DNA of 64,000 bases from Fusibacter sp. A1 (GTDB taxonomy: Bacteria; Bacillota; Clostridia; Peptostreptococcales; Acidaminobacteraceae), in assembly GCF_004125825.1 (NCBI RefSeq), contig NZ_QQWI01000002.1:310001-374000 (forward strand), written 5' to 3'. Made by a program: the position numbers and the translations under genes. Position 1 is the first letter of the stretch; each line of letters begins with the position of its first letter. Shown one piece after another: positions 50,957 to 60,211 of the stretch. The notes beneath the pieces were generated by a model, which did not search any database, was not told the origin of the DNA, and was given only the letters and a program-made list of their open reading frames with translations.

Positions 50957-51266
50957 AAACCCACCTCTGGTCGATTAGTTGAGAATAGATCATACTGGCA
51001 GAAGCCTTATGGATGAAGTGCACATTGGATTAGAAATAGTGTAAGTATGATTAGTTATGTATATGCATACTAAAATTAAACTATATAAGTATAGGCATGT
51101 CAATGATCAAACCGTACTATTCTGCGCGTGATAGGCAAAGAGGTGGGGATAAAAGCAGAGGCCGACTGAATAAACATGAAGAACTTCTGCTTTTTGAAAC
51201 GGTTTCCGTTAAATTGGGTATAGGATAAAAAAGATAAGATTATCTTAGCTTAAAAAAGGAGTTGCT
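50957..51266. other. Gene-free divergent region before the CDF transporter
   Basis: This 310-base stretch holds the leader of the minus-strand cyclase and of the plus-strand metal exporter. I see an imperfect TTGAAA (51194-51199) / TATAGG pair, a GAAAC-G-GTTTC dyad (51196-51206) and the AAGATAA/TTATCTT palindrome. I looked for c-di-GMP and metal riboswitch cores here and did not find one. Confidence 0.5.
51231..51246. promoter_or_regulatory. 16-bp palindrome before the CDF gene (possible operator)
   Basis: AAGATAAGATTATCTT is a perfect inverted repeat with a 2-base centre, just downstream of the likely -10 and 20 bases before the start codon. It could be a repressor site or a small hairpin near the ribosome site. 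Confidence 0.45.
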
Positions 51267-52154
51267 ATGGCAAGGGAAACTGAAATAAGAAGGGTTGCTC
51301 TTCTTGGAATCATAGGCAATGTCATCTTACTGGCGCTGAAACTTTATATCGGCATTCTTACACGGTCACAAGCGATGATCGCCGATGGGTTCAATAGTGC
51401 TGGAGATGTCTTTGCATCTGCTATGACCTATATAGGAAATGCGATCGCCTCACAACCGGATGACCACGACCATCCTTACGGGCATGGAAAAGCGGAATAT
51501 GTCTTTTCGATGATCATCAGTTTTTCACTGATGCTTGTGGCATATGCGATATTTAAAAAGGGAATCGTCTGTCTTCTCGAGAAACGTACGTTCATGTTCT
51601 CGATCTGGCTTGTCGTAGTGTCGCTCTTTACTATAGGAACAAAATACCTGCTCTTCATGTATGCTTCAAGAGTAGGTAAGGTACATAACAGCCTCTTGGC
51701 AGTCGCAAACGCGCAGGACCACCGCAATGACATTTTTGTATCTCTTATCACGCTTTTAAGCATAGTTACAGGTTATTTCAATGTCTATTTCATCGATGCC
51801 TTGGCTGCGATGTCCATTGCGCTATGGATAGCCTATACCGGATTTTCTATCTTTTCATCTTCTTATCAGGTCCTTATGGATACGACAATCGATATGGGAA
51901 TAAAAGAACAGATGAAAAAAGACGTAAAAGACGTCGAGGGGGTAGATCACCTTGACGCGATCGTCTCAAAGCCTGTCGGCCTTAATTACCTTTTGATTGT
52001 AAAGGTTTCTGTCGATGCTGATCTGACGGTGTTTAAAGGACATGAGATAGGGGATAATATTAAAGAAAAATTGATGGGCTATGAACTTGTGGACGATGTG
52101 GTCGTCCATCTGAACCCCACACAGTATCATCCTCAAAAGGAATATTTAAAATAA
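51267..52154 (+). CDS. Cation diffusion facilitator (CDF) metal exporter
   Basis: The 295-residue protein has six helices and the CDF signatures IADGFNSAGDVFASAMTYIG (metal-site Asp residues in helix 2, about 40-59), the His-rich DDHDHPYGHGKAEYV loop (about 66-80) and AQDHRNDIFVSL (helix 5 His/Asp, about 149-160). The C-terminal domain is the usual metallochaperone-like fold. It exports Zn, Mn, Fe or Co by proton exchange; the metal is not decidable. An AI-2E-type gene follows after 12 bases. Confidence 0.93.
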   Translation: MARETEIRRVALLGIIGNVILLALKLYIGILTRSQAMIADGFNSAGDVFASAMTYIGNAIASQPDDHDHPYGHGKAEYVFSMIISFSLMLVAYAIFKKGIVCLLEKRTFMFSIWLVVVSLFTIGTKYLLFMYASRVGKVHNSLLAVANAQDHRNDIFVSLITLLSIVTGYFNVYFIDALAAMSIALWIAYTGFSIFSSSYQVLMDTTIDMGIKEQMKKDVKDVEGVDHLDAIVSKPVGLNYLLIVKVSVDADLTVFKGHEIGDNIKEKLMGYELVDDVVVHLNPTQYHPQKEYLK

Positions 52155-52166
52155 AGAGGTGATGAA

Positions 52167-53243
52167 ATGAACAATATCGTTCTGAATAAGCTTGCGTATA
52201 TCCTTATTCTGATTGCGGGAATCGTGATCGTTTATATGGGGATGATCAAACTGACAATCATCTTCCTGCCCTTCGTTTTTGGATGGTTGATTTCAAAGCT
52301 GATCACGCCCGTGGTGGTCTTCTTGCACGAAAAAATGAAGCTGCCCAATAGCTTAAGCAGCGTGATCATGATTCTGACCGTGGTTGGGATCAGTTCTTAT
52401 CTGGTGTATCTGCTTGGAAAACTGATTGTTTCGATTTTTAGGGAGTTTTCTAGGGTATTGCCATTTTGGAGCAGTGTTATTGCCGAATACGGTACGAAAT
52501 GGTCCGAAAAGATAAGTGAGTTGTTCATCGGATTGCCTTTTGATCCGGCGACTGTCATCTCTGAAGGAGCCGCAAGTATTTTGAGCAACATGGGCAACCT
52601 TGCATCGGAGCTGGCGACAAAGAGCTTCTCTATCGCAAGCAGCCTACCGAGTCTTCTAATCGCCTTAGTGATCATTATTTTATCGGCTTTCTTCTTCACA
52701 AAAGACAGAGCGATGATCACAGCGGTGCTTAAACCCTACAGGGTCAAGTACATCACGAACAACCGGTACTGGATTTCTTTTAAAGGGGATATACTGGTGG
52801 TTGTGTGGGGATATGTGAAAGCCCAGCTCATTCTGATGAGCCTTACCTTTGTGATCAGCGCGATAGGGCTCTCGGTGATCGGGATACCGAATGCGATATT
52901 CGTAGCACTTGGAATCGGGATCGTTGATGCCTTGCCGATGTTCGGTCCCGCGGCCATATATATGCCGTGGATACTGACCATGGTGATAGGCAGCCAATCG
53001 GCACTGGCGATAAAACTGCTGGTGATGTATGGCATCACCACACTGACACGACAATTTCTAGAACCTAAAATTGTGGGTACCCAAATCGGAATACATCCAC
53101 TCCTTACCTTGACAGGTCTTTATGCGGGGGTCAAGTTCCTAGGTATTCCAGGTCTTATCATAGGTCCTTTCACCATGGTGGCGGCCGTCACCCTATACAC
53201 CAAGTATCATCACTCCGAAGAACGCGACCTATTTTTTAAGTAG
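52167..53243 (+). CDS. AI-2E transporter family membrane protein
   Basis: A 358-residue membrane protein with about seven helices. It has the family's large central extracytoplasmic part and conserved C-terminal block: GIVDALPMFGPAAIYMPWI (about 250-268), LTRQFLEPKIVGTQIGIHPL (about 291-310) and GVKFLGIPGLIIGPF (about 316-330). Members include autoinducer exporters, the sporulation protein YtvI and Na+/H+ antiporters, so the role is open. It is probably cotranscribed with the CDF gene. Its 3' end overlaps the convergent glutaredoxin gene by 15 bases. Confidence 0.88.
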   Translation: MNNIVLNKLAYILILIAGIVIVYMGMIKLTIIFLPFVFGWLISKLITPVVVFLHEKMKLPNSLSSVIMILTVVGISSYLVYLLGKLIVSIFREFSRVLPFWSSVIAEYGTKWSEKISELFIGLPFDPATVISEGAASILSNMGNLASELATKSFSIASSLPSLLIALVIIILSAFFFTKDRAMITAVLKPYRVKYITNNRYWISFKGDILVVVWGYVKAQLILMSLTFVISAIGLSVIGIPNAIFVALGIGIVDALPMFGPAAIYMPWILTMVIGSQSALAIKLLVMYGITTLTRQFLEPKIVGTQIGIHPLLTLTGLYAGVKFLGIPGLIIGPFTMVAAVTLYTKYHHSEERDLFFK

Positions 53244-53570
53244 TGTGAACTGATGCTCGCAGTGCGGGCAGGTGATTCGAAGCTTATCTTTGCCTTTAGG
53301 CAATCTAAGCTTCTTTTCGCATTTAGGGCAGGGCATGATGACATAATCCACCAGGCGTTTGATTTTTTCAAAATCAAATCCTGTAAAGACCTCACCGCCG
53401 ATGTTGAATGCTGGAACTCCCATCAATCCCATCGTCTGCATTTCTCTTTGCGCCGACGGATCTGTCGACGCATTTCTTTCGATGTACCTATAACCTGCGT
53501 TTGTGAGTGCTTGCTTGGCTGTTTTGCAGTGCGGGCACGTGCTTGTCGTATACATGATTATATCTTTCAT
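53229..53570 (-). CDS. Glutaredoxin-like protein fused to a zinc ribbon
   Basis: A 113-residue protein. Residues 1-75 form a glutaredoxin domain with CPHC active site (STCPHCKTAKQAL, about 10-13) and the cis-Pro loop MGVPAFNIGGEVFTGFD (about 49-66). Residues 79-113 form a zinc ribbon with CPKC and CPHC pairs (about 80-103). ATG 53570 follows GGAGG; the longer frame adds nine residues before it. It may act as a thiol-disulfide or metal-transfer factor. I do not know a characterised protein with this order of domains. Confidence 0.85.
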   Translation of the reverse strand: MKDIIMYTTSTCPHCKTAKQALTNAGYRYIERNASTDPSAQREMQTMGLMGVPAFNIGGEVFTGFDFEKIKRLVDYVIMPCPKCEKKLRLPKGKDKLRITCPHCEHQFTLLKK

Positions 53571-53659
53571 AAGACCTCCGTGTATGGTTGAAAACATAGT
53601 TCAATTATACTACATCCCCATACGGAGGGGTAGTCCGGATGTGAGTGATTAGTGATTGA

Positions 53660-54538
53660 TTACTTGTGGGTTTCATATTTGAGGGTGATGGCCTCTATGG
53701 TGCCGTTTTGGTTGAGCTTCTCCAAAGTGTTGTTGAAGGATTTGACAAATTCAGCCCGTAGGTTGTTGTTTTGACTGAGCATGAGTCCGTCTCCTACGGT
53801 TTCGTGGCTGATTGTGATATCCGTCTTGATAAAACCGTCCTTAAAGTCTGAAAAGACCCTGTCGATATAAAAATCAGCGACCTTTGGGTCTAATACCGCG
53901 TAGCTGATTTTGCCGTCTTTTAGCTTGGTCAGACACTCAATTTCGTCAACGCAAAGATCGATGTCGATACCTTTAGATTCAAGATCCGGGAGATAGTAAT
54001 AGGACATGACCGCTCCCACTTTAAAAAAAGAAAGCTCGTCGACCCTATTCATCCTGCTCTTTGCGGTTTTTGACGGGTCAAACTCGTACACAAGGCTCTG
54101 ATTGCGCTTATCGTCAATCAAGAGGTCGCTGAATACATAGTCCTCGACTCGGTCGGCGCTGATGGCGGCGGGAAAAACACCGAAGGTTCTGCCCTGGTCG
54201 AGAAGATGAACCGCTCTGGCCCATGAGGTGAACTGTATTTCATAGTCAAGCCCCATGTCATCCAAGACAGCTACCATTATTTCATAGGAGATTCCTTTTG
54301 CTTGACCGTTTTCGGTGTACGCATAGGGTGGGTACTCGTTGGTCGTGAACTGAAGCTTATCTGTGAGTTTCCAACTGGAGTAGGAGAAGTCACTATCGGT
54401 AAAGTAGGTCTTGATCTGATAGGTCTGGGTTTCTTTCGCTTTGATCTTATGCTCGACTCTGAAAATGGAATAGATGATCGATACCAAAAGCAGACAGTAG
54501 AGAACGACCACGATTTTTTTCAGGTTATGCCGATTCAT
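53660..54538 (-). CDS. Family 3 solute-binding protein, anchored, paired with HD-GYP
   Basis: The 292-residue protein has an N-terminal helix (about 8-26) without lipobox. An SBP_bac_3 domain follows: LQFTTNEYPPYAYTENGQAKGISYEI (about 62-87, amino acid-type entry), LLDQGRTFGVFPAAISADR (about 115-133) and VFSDLLIDDKRNQSLVYEF. It lies just downstream of the HD-GYP gene with a 14-base overlap and no ABC permease nearby. It therefore likely senses a small molecule outside the cell for the phosphodiesterase next to it. Confidence 0.85.
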   Translation of the reverse strand: MNRHNLKKIVVVLYCLLLVSIIYSIFRVEHKIKAKETQTYQIKTYFTDSDFSYSSWKLTDKLQFTTNEYPPYAYTENGQAKGISYEIMVAVLDDMGLDYEIQFTSWARAVHLLDQGRTFGVFPAAISADRVEDYVFSDLLIDDKRNQSLVYEFDPSKTAKSRMNRVDELSFFKVGAVMSYYYLPDLESKGIDIDLCVDEIECLTKLKDGKISYAVLDPKVADFYIDRVFSDFKDGFIKTDITISHETVGDGLMLSQNNNLRAEFVKSFNNTLEKLNQNGTIEAITLKYETHK

Positions 54539-55844
54539 CTAGGCACCTCATCCACGCATTCACTACTAGGGGATCAAATTGAAGACCGCTATGCTTATGT
54601 AATTCCGCGAGAGCCTGTTCATCACTCAGCGGTTTTTTTCGATAGGCCCTTGAACTGGTCATGGCGTCGAAGGTATCCGCAACGCTAAGGATTCTTGCAA
54701 GCAGGTTGATATCCGTACCGGTCAGTTGGTTGGGATATCCGTTTCCGTCAAATCGCTCATGGTGTTGTAGTACGACCGAGGCGCTCTCTTTTAAGAAGTC
54801 GACATCCTTGATGATGTTATAGCCTGTGAGGCAGTGCGCTTTTATTTGATCGTATTCATCGTCGTCGAGCTTGCCTTCTTTGTTGATGATGTGGGTGGCT
54901 ACGCCGATTTTACCAATGTCGTGAAGAATCGAAGCTTTAAGCAGAATCTCCTTGTCGTACTCGCAAAGCCCCAGCTGGTCGGCGATGCTTAGGGCGTATT
55001 CAGAAACGCGGTCGCAGTGCCCTTTGGTGTAGTGGTCGTTGACTTCGATCGCTCTGGCTAGAGCCGAAAGCGTCTCTTCGTAATTTTGATTGAGGCTGAG
55101 AAGCATCTTTTCAAGCTTAGTGTTCATGGCGGTCGATTGGTCATAAAGGGCGGTGATTTCGACCTTATCCTTTTCAAGCTCGATCATTTGCTGACCGATC
55201 TGTGACTGCATCGAATCAAGAGCCTTGCTGAGCAGACCTACCTCGTCATTTGACCTACACTCTATCACCGTGTCCAGCTTGCCGGATGCGATGTCATCTG
55301 CCATGCTGATCAGGGATTCTATAGGTCTTGTGGTTCTGGCAGAAACCGACCAGATCACCAAACTCACTAGCAGCACTTCTAAAATTGCGTAAAGAAAATT
55401 GTAGTGAATCACTTGCTGAAGCCTTAATTTGTAGATCTCATTACTCATCCATATGGTAAGCGTGCCCCTTTTGAGACCGTCGTGAACGACGGTACCTGAA
55501 GAAGAGATGATAGAGTCATTTTCGAAAACGACATGATCCTTGCTAAGCATCTGAATGACGTCGTCGATCTCGTCCCTAAGTTCAACCTTGACGATGTTGG
55601 GGTCGTGAAGAAGAACCTCTAGTATATCCTGAGTATTTTCAAGATTATAGTCCCACAGGGGTGATTCGAGTGATGATGTTCCAAGATCCAAGGCGTGATC
55701 CAGCTGATAGGCTATTTCGGTTTCTAGCTCGTTGTTTGTGTGAATGGTCTCGATGATCACTCTTGTGAACAAGAGCATGAAGATGGCGGAAAGGGTAAAA
55801 AAGGCGATTCGGCTTCGAATAGTGTAGAATCTAAAAATTTTCAT
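54525..55844 (-). CDS. Membrane HD-GYP phosphodiesterase with HAMP domain
   Basis: A 439-residue protein: membrane helix (about 10-29), extracytoplasmic segment (about 30-145), second helix (about 146-168), HAMP (about 168-222) and coiled coil. The HD-GYP domain runs from about 255 to 435 with ILHDIGKIGV (metal HD, about 313), HHERFDGNGYPNQLTG (HHE and GYP, about 370-385) and an intact HD-GYP pattern. It should hydrolyse c-di-GMP. Its 3' end overlaps the solute-binding protein gene by 14 bases. Confidence 0.92.
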   Translation of the reverse strand: MKIFRFYTIRSRIAFFTLSAIFMLLFTRVIIETIHTNNELETEIAYQLDHALDLGTSSLESPLWDYNLENTQDILEVLLHDPNIVKVELRDEIDDVIQMLSKDHVVFENDSIISSSGTVVHDGLKRGTLTIWMSNEIYKLRLQQVIHYNFLYAILEVLLVSLVIWSVSARTTRPIESLISMADDIASGKLDTVIECRSNDEVGLLSKALDSMQSQIGQQMIELEKDKVEITALYDQSTAMNTKLEKMLLSLNQNYEETLSALARAIEVNDHYTKGHCDRVSEYALSIADQLGLCEYDKEILLKASILHDIGKIGVATHIINKEGKLDDDEYDQIKAHCLTGYNIIKDVDFLKESASVVLQHHERFDGNGYPNQLTGTDINLLARILSVADTFDAMTSSRAYRKKPLSDEQALAELHKHSGLQFDPLVVNAWMRCLDESA

Positions 55845-55931
55845 GATTACCTCCCGGTGTTAAATATATTTGATTATAACGGATAAATGGGGCGATAACT
55901 AGTAAAGAAAGACATTGTTACACTTTTGTCA

Positions 55932-55980
55932 AATAAAAAAACATCATCACCGATGCCTTATGCAAACGGTAATGATGTTT
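55932..55980 (-). terminator. Terminator of the glucosaminidase-like gene
   Basis: On the minus strand AACATCATTACCG pairs with CGGTGATGATGTT (one mismatch) and runs into TTTTTTATTT. It lies right behind the stop codon at 55981. Confidence 0.8.
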
Positions 55981-57057
55981 TTATTCGTTTAGTTCGGCAT
56001 GTTCCAAATCGGTTAAAATCGACCGCACGCCTTTCCACCAGTTGGTGTCTTCGGCATAGCCCCGGTTGATCCATTCGAGGATGTCCATATCAGGTGGGCA
56101 ATCCAGTGAATACCTATGGATGGTACGAGCCGCAATCTCTGCCGAGTCGGTGATGCTTGTATTGTATTTGACCCAGCTACCGAAAACATTAAAGGGATTG
56201 TTGATGATCTCGTGTGCTCTGCTGCTTGTTGCGGGAACAAAGCTTTGCTCTTGTCCGACCACTGCGATCATCACAAGGGGATTTATGTCCTGATCCTCAG
56301 CAGCGACAAGTATCGGTGTCAAATGATCAAGATCGGCAAGCAGGGAGCCTCTTTTGGACAACCATGCAGCCAACTTATGACTATTTATGGCTTGATAAGT
56401 AATATCGTTGAAAGTGCTTTTATATACATTGACCGGGTTTTCAGGCGAGGCGGCGACGATTTCAGTCGGTTCGAGTCTGAAGTCAAGGTCGTCTGAAAAA
56501 TTCGCGTCTGATCCAGGAGTAAAACGATACAGCATCATCATGAAAAACATTAGAACAAGCGCCGTTCCGATTGCTGTTTTCAAGTTGAATAGCGGTATGA
56601 ATCTACGTTTCGGGGCAACGAAAGAAGGTATTGGCGAATCAGATGATTCGTTTGTCGCTTTAGGCCTTATCAAGTGGCCTTCGAGCGCGGAGAGCACTTC
56701 TGATTCCTGACTTTCGCTAAAACGTCCTGTCAGCCAGCTAATAAGCGACTGCATACCCTTGACTGAATCGATGCTTGTTTGGATGATGCTTGCAAAAACA
56801 TCGTGGGCGCACATGAAGAAGGTGCGTCTTGTGACGACAAAAGACAGTAGGTGGTCTTTAATGTGACCTCTGGGTTCAAGGTCGAACTCATGCAGTTCCT
56901 TATCCAAAATCAAGTGGACGGCGCCCGCGAAAATCGAAGCCAGACCCGACTTGCTCAGTAGGGGGTTTTTAGTATGGATATAGGCACGTAAAGTAGCAGC
57001 CTGATCACTTGAAAGAATCATTTGCTTCTCTAGTTCGCCCGCTAATTCAAAAGCCAA
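55981..57057 (-). CDS. Membrane protein with C-terminal glucosaminidase-like domain
   Basis: 358 residues from a probable TTG start at 57057, chosen because AGAGGTGG lies seven bases upstream. The N-terminal 160 residues look cytoplasmic and helical. A membrane helix spans about 163-180. An extracellular domain (about 225-358) resembles bacterial glucosaminidase/lysozyme folds: PLVMIAVVGQEQSFVPATS (catalytic-like Glu), NPFNVFGSWVKYNTS and IAARTIHRYS, ending in WINRGYAEDTNWWKGVRSIL. It may remodel the wall under control of the inner domain. The N-terminal part is unassigned. Confidence 0.72.
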   Translation of the reverse strand: MAFELAGELEKQMILSSDQAATLRAYIHTKNPLLSKSGLASIFAGAVHLILDKELHEFDLEPRGHIKDHLLSFVVTRRTFFMCAHDVFASIIQTSIDSVKGMQSLISWLTGRFSESQESEVLSALEGHLIRPKATNESSDSPIPSFVAPKRRFIPLFNLKTAIGTALVLMFFMMMLYRFTPGSDANFSDDLDFRLEPTEIVAASPENPVNVYKSTFNDITYQAINSHKLAAWLSKRGSLLADLDHLTPILVAAEDQDINPLVMIAVVGQEQSFVPATSSRAHEIINNPFNVFGSWVKYNTSITDSAEIAARTIHRYSLDCPPDMDILEWINRGYAEDTNWWKGVRSILTDLEHAELNE

Positions 57058-57211
57058 TAAATCACCACCTCTACAGAAAATAAACTTATCCTAATAGTAT
57101 CATATTTTACAGAGTCGTAATAAAAAAGATTATCCAACTTCGGTCCTATTTTAGGGATTAAACAGCTTATTTTAGGCTTTTATCATAACTTTTACCCAAG
57201 CTTTTACTTGA

Positions 57212-59455
57212 CTAATACAGGATTTCATAGAAATCAGTTTCTAAAACCTGCCCTGAATAATCGATGATCATGAAGTTGAATAGATAATCGGTGGACTGAA
57301 GCACGTCATAGGTAAGCTTCGACTGATCGCTATACACAAAAGCTTGTCCGAGTTCTTCCTGGTAAAGGCCTGTCTCGGTGAGGTAGCTGGTGTAGATCGG
57401 TTGAACCTTATCGCCGGCCTTCAGTAAGATGATGTTCCTGTCCGGCATATTGGTGACTTGGTCGTTTGGTCTTCTGGCTCCGATAATATCGTAGTATCCG
57501 CCTGAGGCGAAAGCATCGTCATAATACCAGACAGCCTCCAAAACAACCCTTTCATCATTTAGCAGCAGGGGGATTTCATATTCGATATGGTCATAATCGG
57601 AATAGCTGATTTTCATCATGATAGGATGATCATCAAAAAGAGTCCAATTGCCTGCGAATTGTTCAAAATAACTACTTGTCTCTTCATTGAAAATTGTCAG
57701 AGCGTCGTATCCTAAGTTTCGATATCTGGGTGTATCACCGTTTAGGTACTCGTAGACACCGATATAGACCTTGTCGATATCATACAGAAGATCTTCAGAG
57801 ACCACAAGCTCATAATAGGCGCTGTACTCAGTTGGTTCATAAACGACAATCTCATCCATTCGTTCGACAAGCGGGGCAGATCCTGTAAGTTTACCTGCAA
57901 ACTCACTTGCCAGGGAGATAAAGCTTGTAGGTAGGTCCAGCTGTGCCTGAACGGCCAAGCTAGCGGTGAAGTTGTCTTGGTCCAGATACGGAAAATAGAC
58001 GCTTAATCCGGTTGCGGCATCATTGATCGGTCCGCTTACCTGATAGACTACGGCCTCGTCCACAGCGCTTGAGAGTTCTAAGGCGTATTCCGGGGAATAG
58101 GTGGAGAGGTTTGAGGCGAACAGGCTCAAGTCAACCAAATCGGTATATCCCTGGTCGGACGAGTTGCCGCCGTACTTTTTAGTTTTCGAAACGGACTGTG
58201 CGATACTGCTTAACTTTGCATCTTCTATCAAGGTCGCTGAAAGATCAGAAGCGAATTTCGAAAGCGCTGTGTTGATCGAATCGAGCCGCTTCAGGTCGAT
58301 GACCGATAAGGTCACATCGGACTCGGTTTTTTCATCGACAGCTTGCTGGAAAAATCCGTCGGCTATCGATTTTCCGATTGCAGAGCCGCTATAATCAGAT
58401 GTCGCTGCCAGACTGGTGATCAGACTAGTGTAATCCCACCCGTGTCCGGGTTCAAGTTCTTGAGAGGCGACCAGATAATCGGCATAGGGACTTAGTGTGT
58501 TGGCGACTTCTAGTGTGGCCATCAGACAAGCGTCAAAACCGATAAAATCGAAAACGACCCCGCTTTGTGAACGAACCGCTGAAAAAGCGTCCTCCAGTTC
58601 GGGTAAGATCAGGCCGTCCCCGCTGAAAAGTTCATCCACGGCATAGCCTGTGATCGGTCCACCGCCGTGGTTCCATAAGACGATGCCGTAATTCTTCGCA
58701 GGGTACGCTTTGAGCGCCCAGTTTACAAAGTTCGATAGTGTTTCAGGGTCGCCCATATTTGAAATTCCTACATTTTCTAGAAGCGTCAATTGATTGTTTT
58801 GCACTGACCACCGCTGGTTTTGAGTGCTGTCGATCGAAGGGTTGACCCAGGTACTTGTTCCACCGGTCTCCACAAGGACATTGACCTTGTCGGATGATAC
58901 AGCTGCAAGCATTTCGTTCAAATCAGATGTGCCTGCACCGGAATAGGTACCGCTTTCGTCGTCATAAGCACTTTCTAGATCGGTTCCGTTGAGGTAGATG
59001 AGCAGAGTGAAGTCGTCGACTAGCGGTGGAACTGAGCTGTCGATAAGCACACTTCTTGTTGCGCCGTCCCACTGCACGTCGCTACCTAAAAACTCGGCGG
59101 GAAACCTCACCGGTACCATGGTTCGTCCGCTGACCAGCACGGCTGGGGTATCCACCGAGTAAACCAGTCCGTTCACAGTTATTTCTTTCGAACCGATCGG
59201 GAGTTTCAGAGTGATATCTCCCTTGATTATGGTAACGGTTTTAGTCGTGCCATCCCAGGATACGGTAGCACCCAAGGCCTCTGAAATAAAACGTATCGGT
59301 ACCATCGTACGGTTGTCTTCGTTGATGTATGGGGATACATCCACAAAGTCGACCCGCTCGTCATTGACATAGACGTTGATGGTGGGGAGGGCATGGGTGA
59401 TAGGTAGTGAAAATAGAATCAGAATCAATAGGCAAGGAAGTAGATGTTTTTTCAT
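57212..59455 (-). CDS. Clostripain-family (C11) cysteine protease with copper-amine-oxidase-like N-domain
   Basis: The 747-residue secreted protein has a signal peptide (about 1-22) and two copper amine oxidase N-terminal-like halves (about 25-140, with VPIRFISEALGATVSWDG and MVPVRFPAEFLGSDVQWDG). A C11 peptidase domain follows: YLNGTDLESAYDDESG (about 154), catalytic His in IVLWNHGGGPITGY (about 260-273) and catalytic Cys in IGFDACLMATLEVAN (about 307-321). C11 enzymes favour cleavage after basic residues. The C-terminal 250 residues are beta-rich. The wall-type N-domain is shared with the propeller protein at 38.3 kb. AAAGGAG precedes the ATG. Confidence 0.92.
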   Translation of the reverse strand: MKKHLLPCLLILILFSLPITHALPTINVYVNDERVDFVDVSPYINEDNRTMVPIRFISEALGATVSWDGTTKTVTIIKGDITLKLPIGSKEITVNGLVYSVDTPAVLVSGRTMVPVRFPAEFLGSDVQWDGATRSVLIDSSVPPLVDDFTLLIYLNGTDLESAYDDESGTYSGAGTSDLNEMLAAVSSDKVNVLVETGGTSTWVNPSIDSTQNQRWSVQNNQLTLLENVGISNMGDPETLSNFVNWALKAYPAKNYGIVLWNHGGGPITGYAVDELFSGDGLILPELEDAFSAVRSQSGVVFDFIGFDACLMATLEVANTLSPYADYLVASQELEPGHGWDYTSLITSLAATSDYSGSAIGKSIADGFFQQAVDEKTESDVTLSVIDLKRLDSINTALSKFASDLSATLIEDAKLSSIAQSVSKTKKYGGNSSDQGYTDLVDLSLFASNLSTYSPEYALELSSAVDEAVVYQVSGPINDAATGLSVYFPYLDQDNFTASLAVQAQLDLPTSFISLASEFAGKLTGSAPLVERMDEIVVYEPTEYSAYYELVVSEDLLYDIDKVYIGVYEYLNGDTPRYRNLGYDALTIFNEETSSYFEQFAGNWTLFDDHPIMMKISYSDYDHIEYEIPLLLNDERVVLEAVWYYDDAFASGGYYDIIGARRPNDQVTNMPDRNIILLKAGDKVQPIYTSYLTETGLYQEELGQAFVYSDQSKLTYDVLQSTDYLFNFMIIDYSGQVLETDFYEILY

Positions 59456-59654
59456 AAACCGTCAAACTCCTTTCGTAATTTGAATGTAGTTCGCATTTAT
59501 TAATGGATACCATTATTTGAAGACGCTAAACATCAATTGGGTAACTTAAACCGAATAGGATTTGAATATTACATTTGTCTTAAATTCATGATTTATCGGG
59601 CAAAGTCTATTAAAATAGGAACATGGTAAACTAACGATAAAAACGAGGACAAAG

Positions 59655-60062
59655 ATGATTAAAAAAATCAACTATGAAGAGACCTATGCCATACGCCAGA
59701 TTGTGATGTGGCCCAATAAACATCTGGAATACATCATGCTTGATGACGATCCTAAAGGCGAACACTACGGATTGTTTGTCGATAGCAAACTGATCAGTGT
59801 GATTTCGGTCTTTATCACGGAAAACTCGGCACAGTTCAGAAAATTTGCGACGCTTTCACAGTATCAAGGCAAAGGATACGGCACGCTTCTGCTGAGTTAT
59901 GTTTTAAAACAGTTGGAAAAAATGGGAATAAAAAGAGTGTGGTGCAATGCGAGACTGGACAAGGCAGATTACTACGGAAAATTCGAGTTTGTAAAAACAG
60001 ATATTTTTTTTGAAAAAGGTGCAAAAAAATATGTCATAATGGAAAAGACGAATCACGTTTAA
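59655..60062 (+). CDS. GNAT family N-acetyltransferase
   Basis: The 135-residue acetyltransferase has the acetyl-CoA loop LSQYQGKGYGTLLLSYVLK (motif A, about 77-95) followed by KMGIKRVWCNARLDKADYYGKFEFVKT (motif B, about 99-125). It transfers an acetyl group to an unknown amine or protein in the cytoplasm. It is monocistronic; the neighbours give no clue to its substrate. Confidence 0.88.
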   Translation: MIKKINYEETYAIRQIVMWPNKHLEYIMLDDDPKGEHYGLFVDSKLISVISVFITENSAQFRKFATLSQYQGKGYGTLLLSYVLKQLEKMGIKRVWCNARLDKADYYGKFEFVKTDIFFEKGAKKYVIMEKTNHV

Positions 60063-60211
60063 CGCATCCTATTACAGGTGAATTGTGGATATTACGATTG
60101 GAATAGAGCTCGGTGTGGTACATATTCAGTAAGCGTGATAATCGTTTAGGCAGGTTGTTTATAAAAATAGAGATACTCAGGTGCGGTTTGACCTGAAAGA
60201 CGAGGTGTGCG

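Noticed and set aside
50957..51266. c-di-GMP or metal riboswitch before the GGDEF and CDF genes
   Set aside because: Phrases such as AGGCAAAGA are present, but the conserved core and pairings of GEMM, NiCo or yybP-ykoY elements are not.
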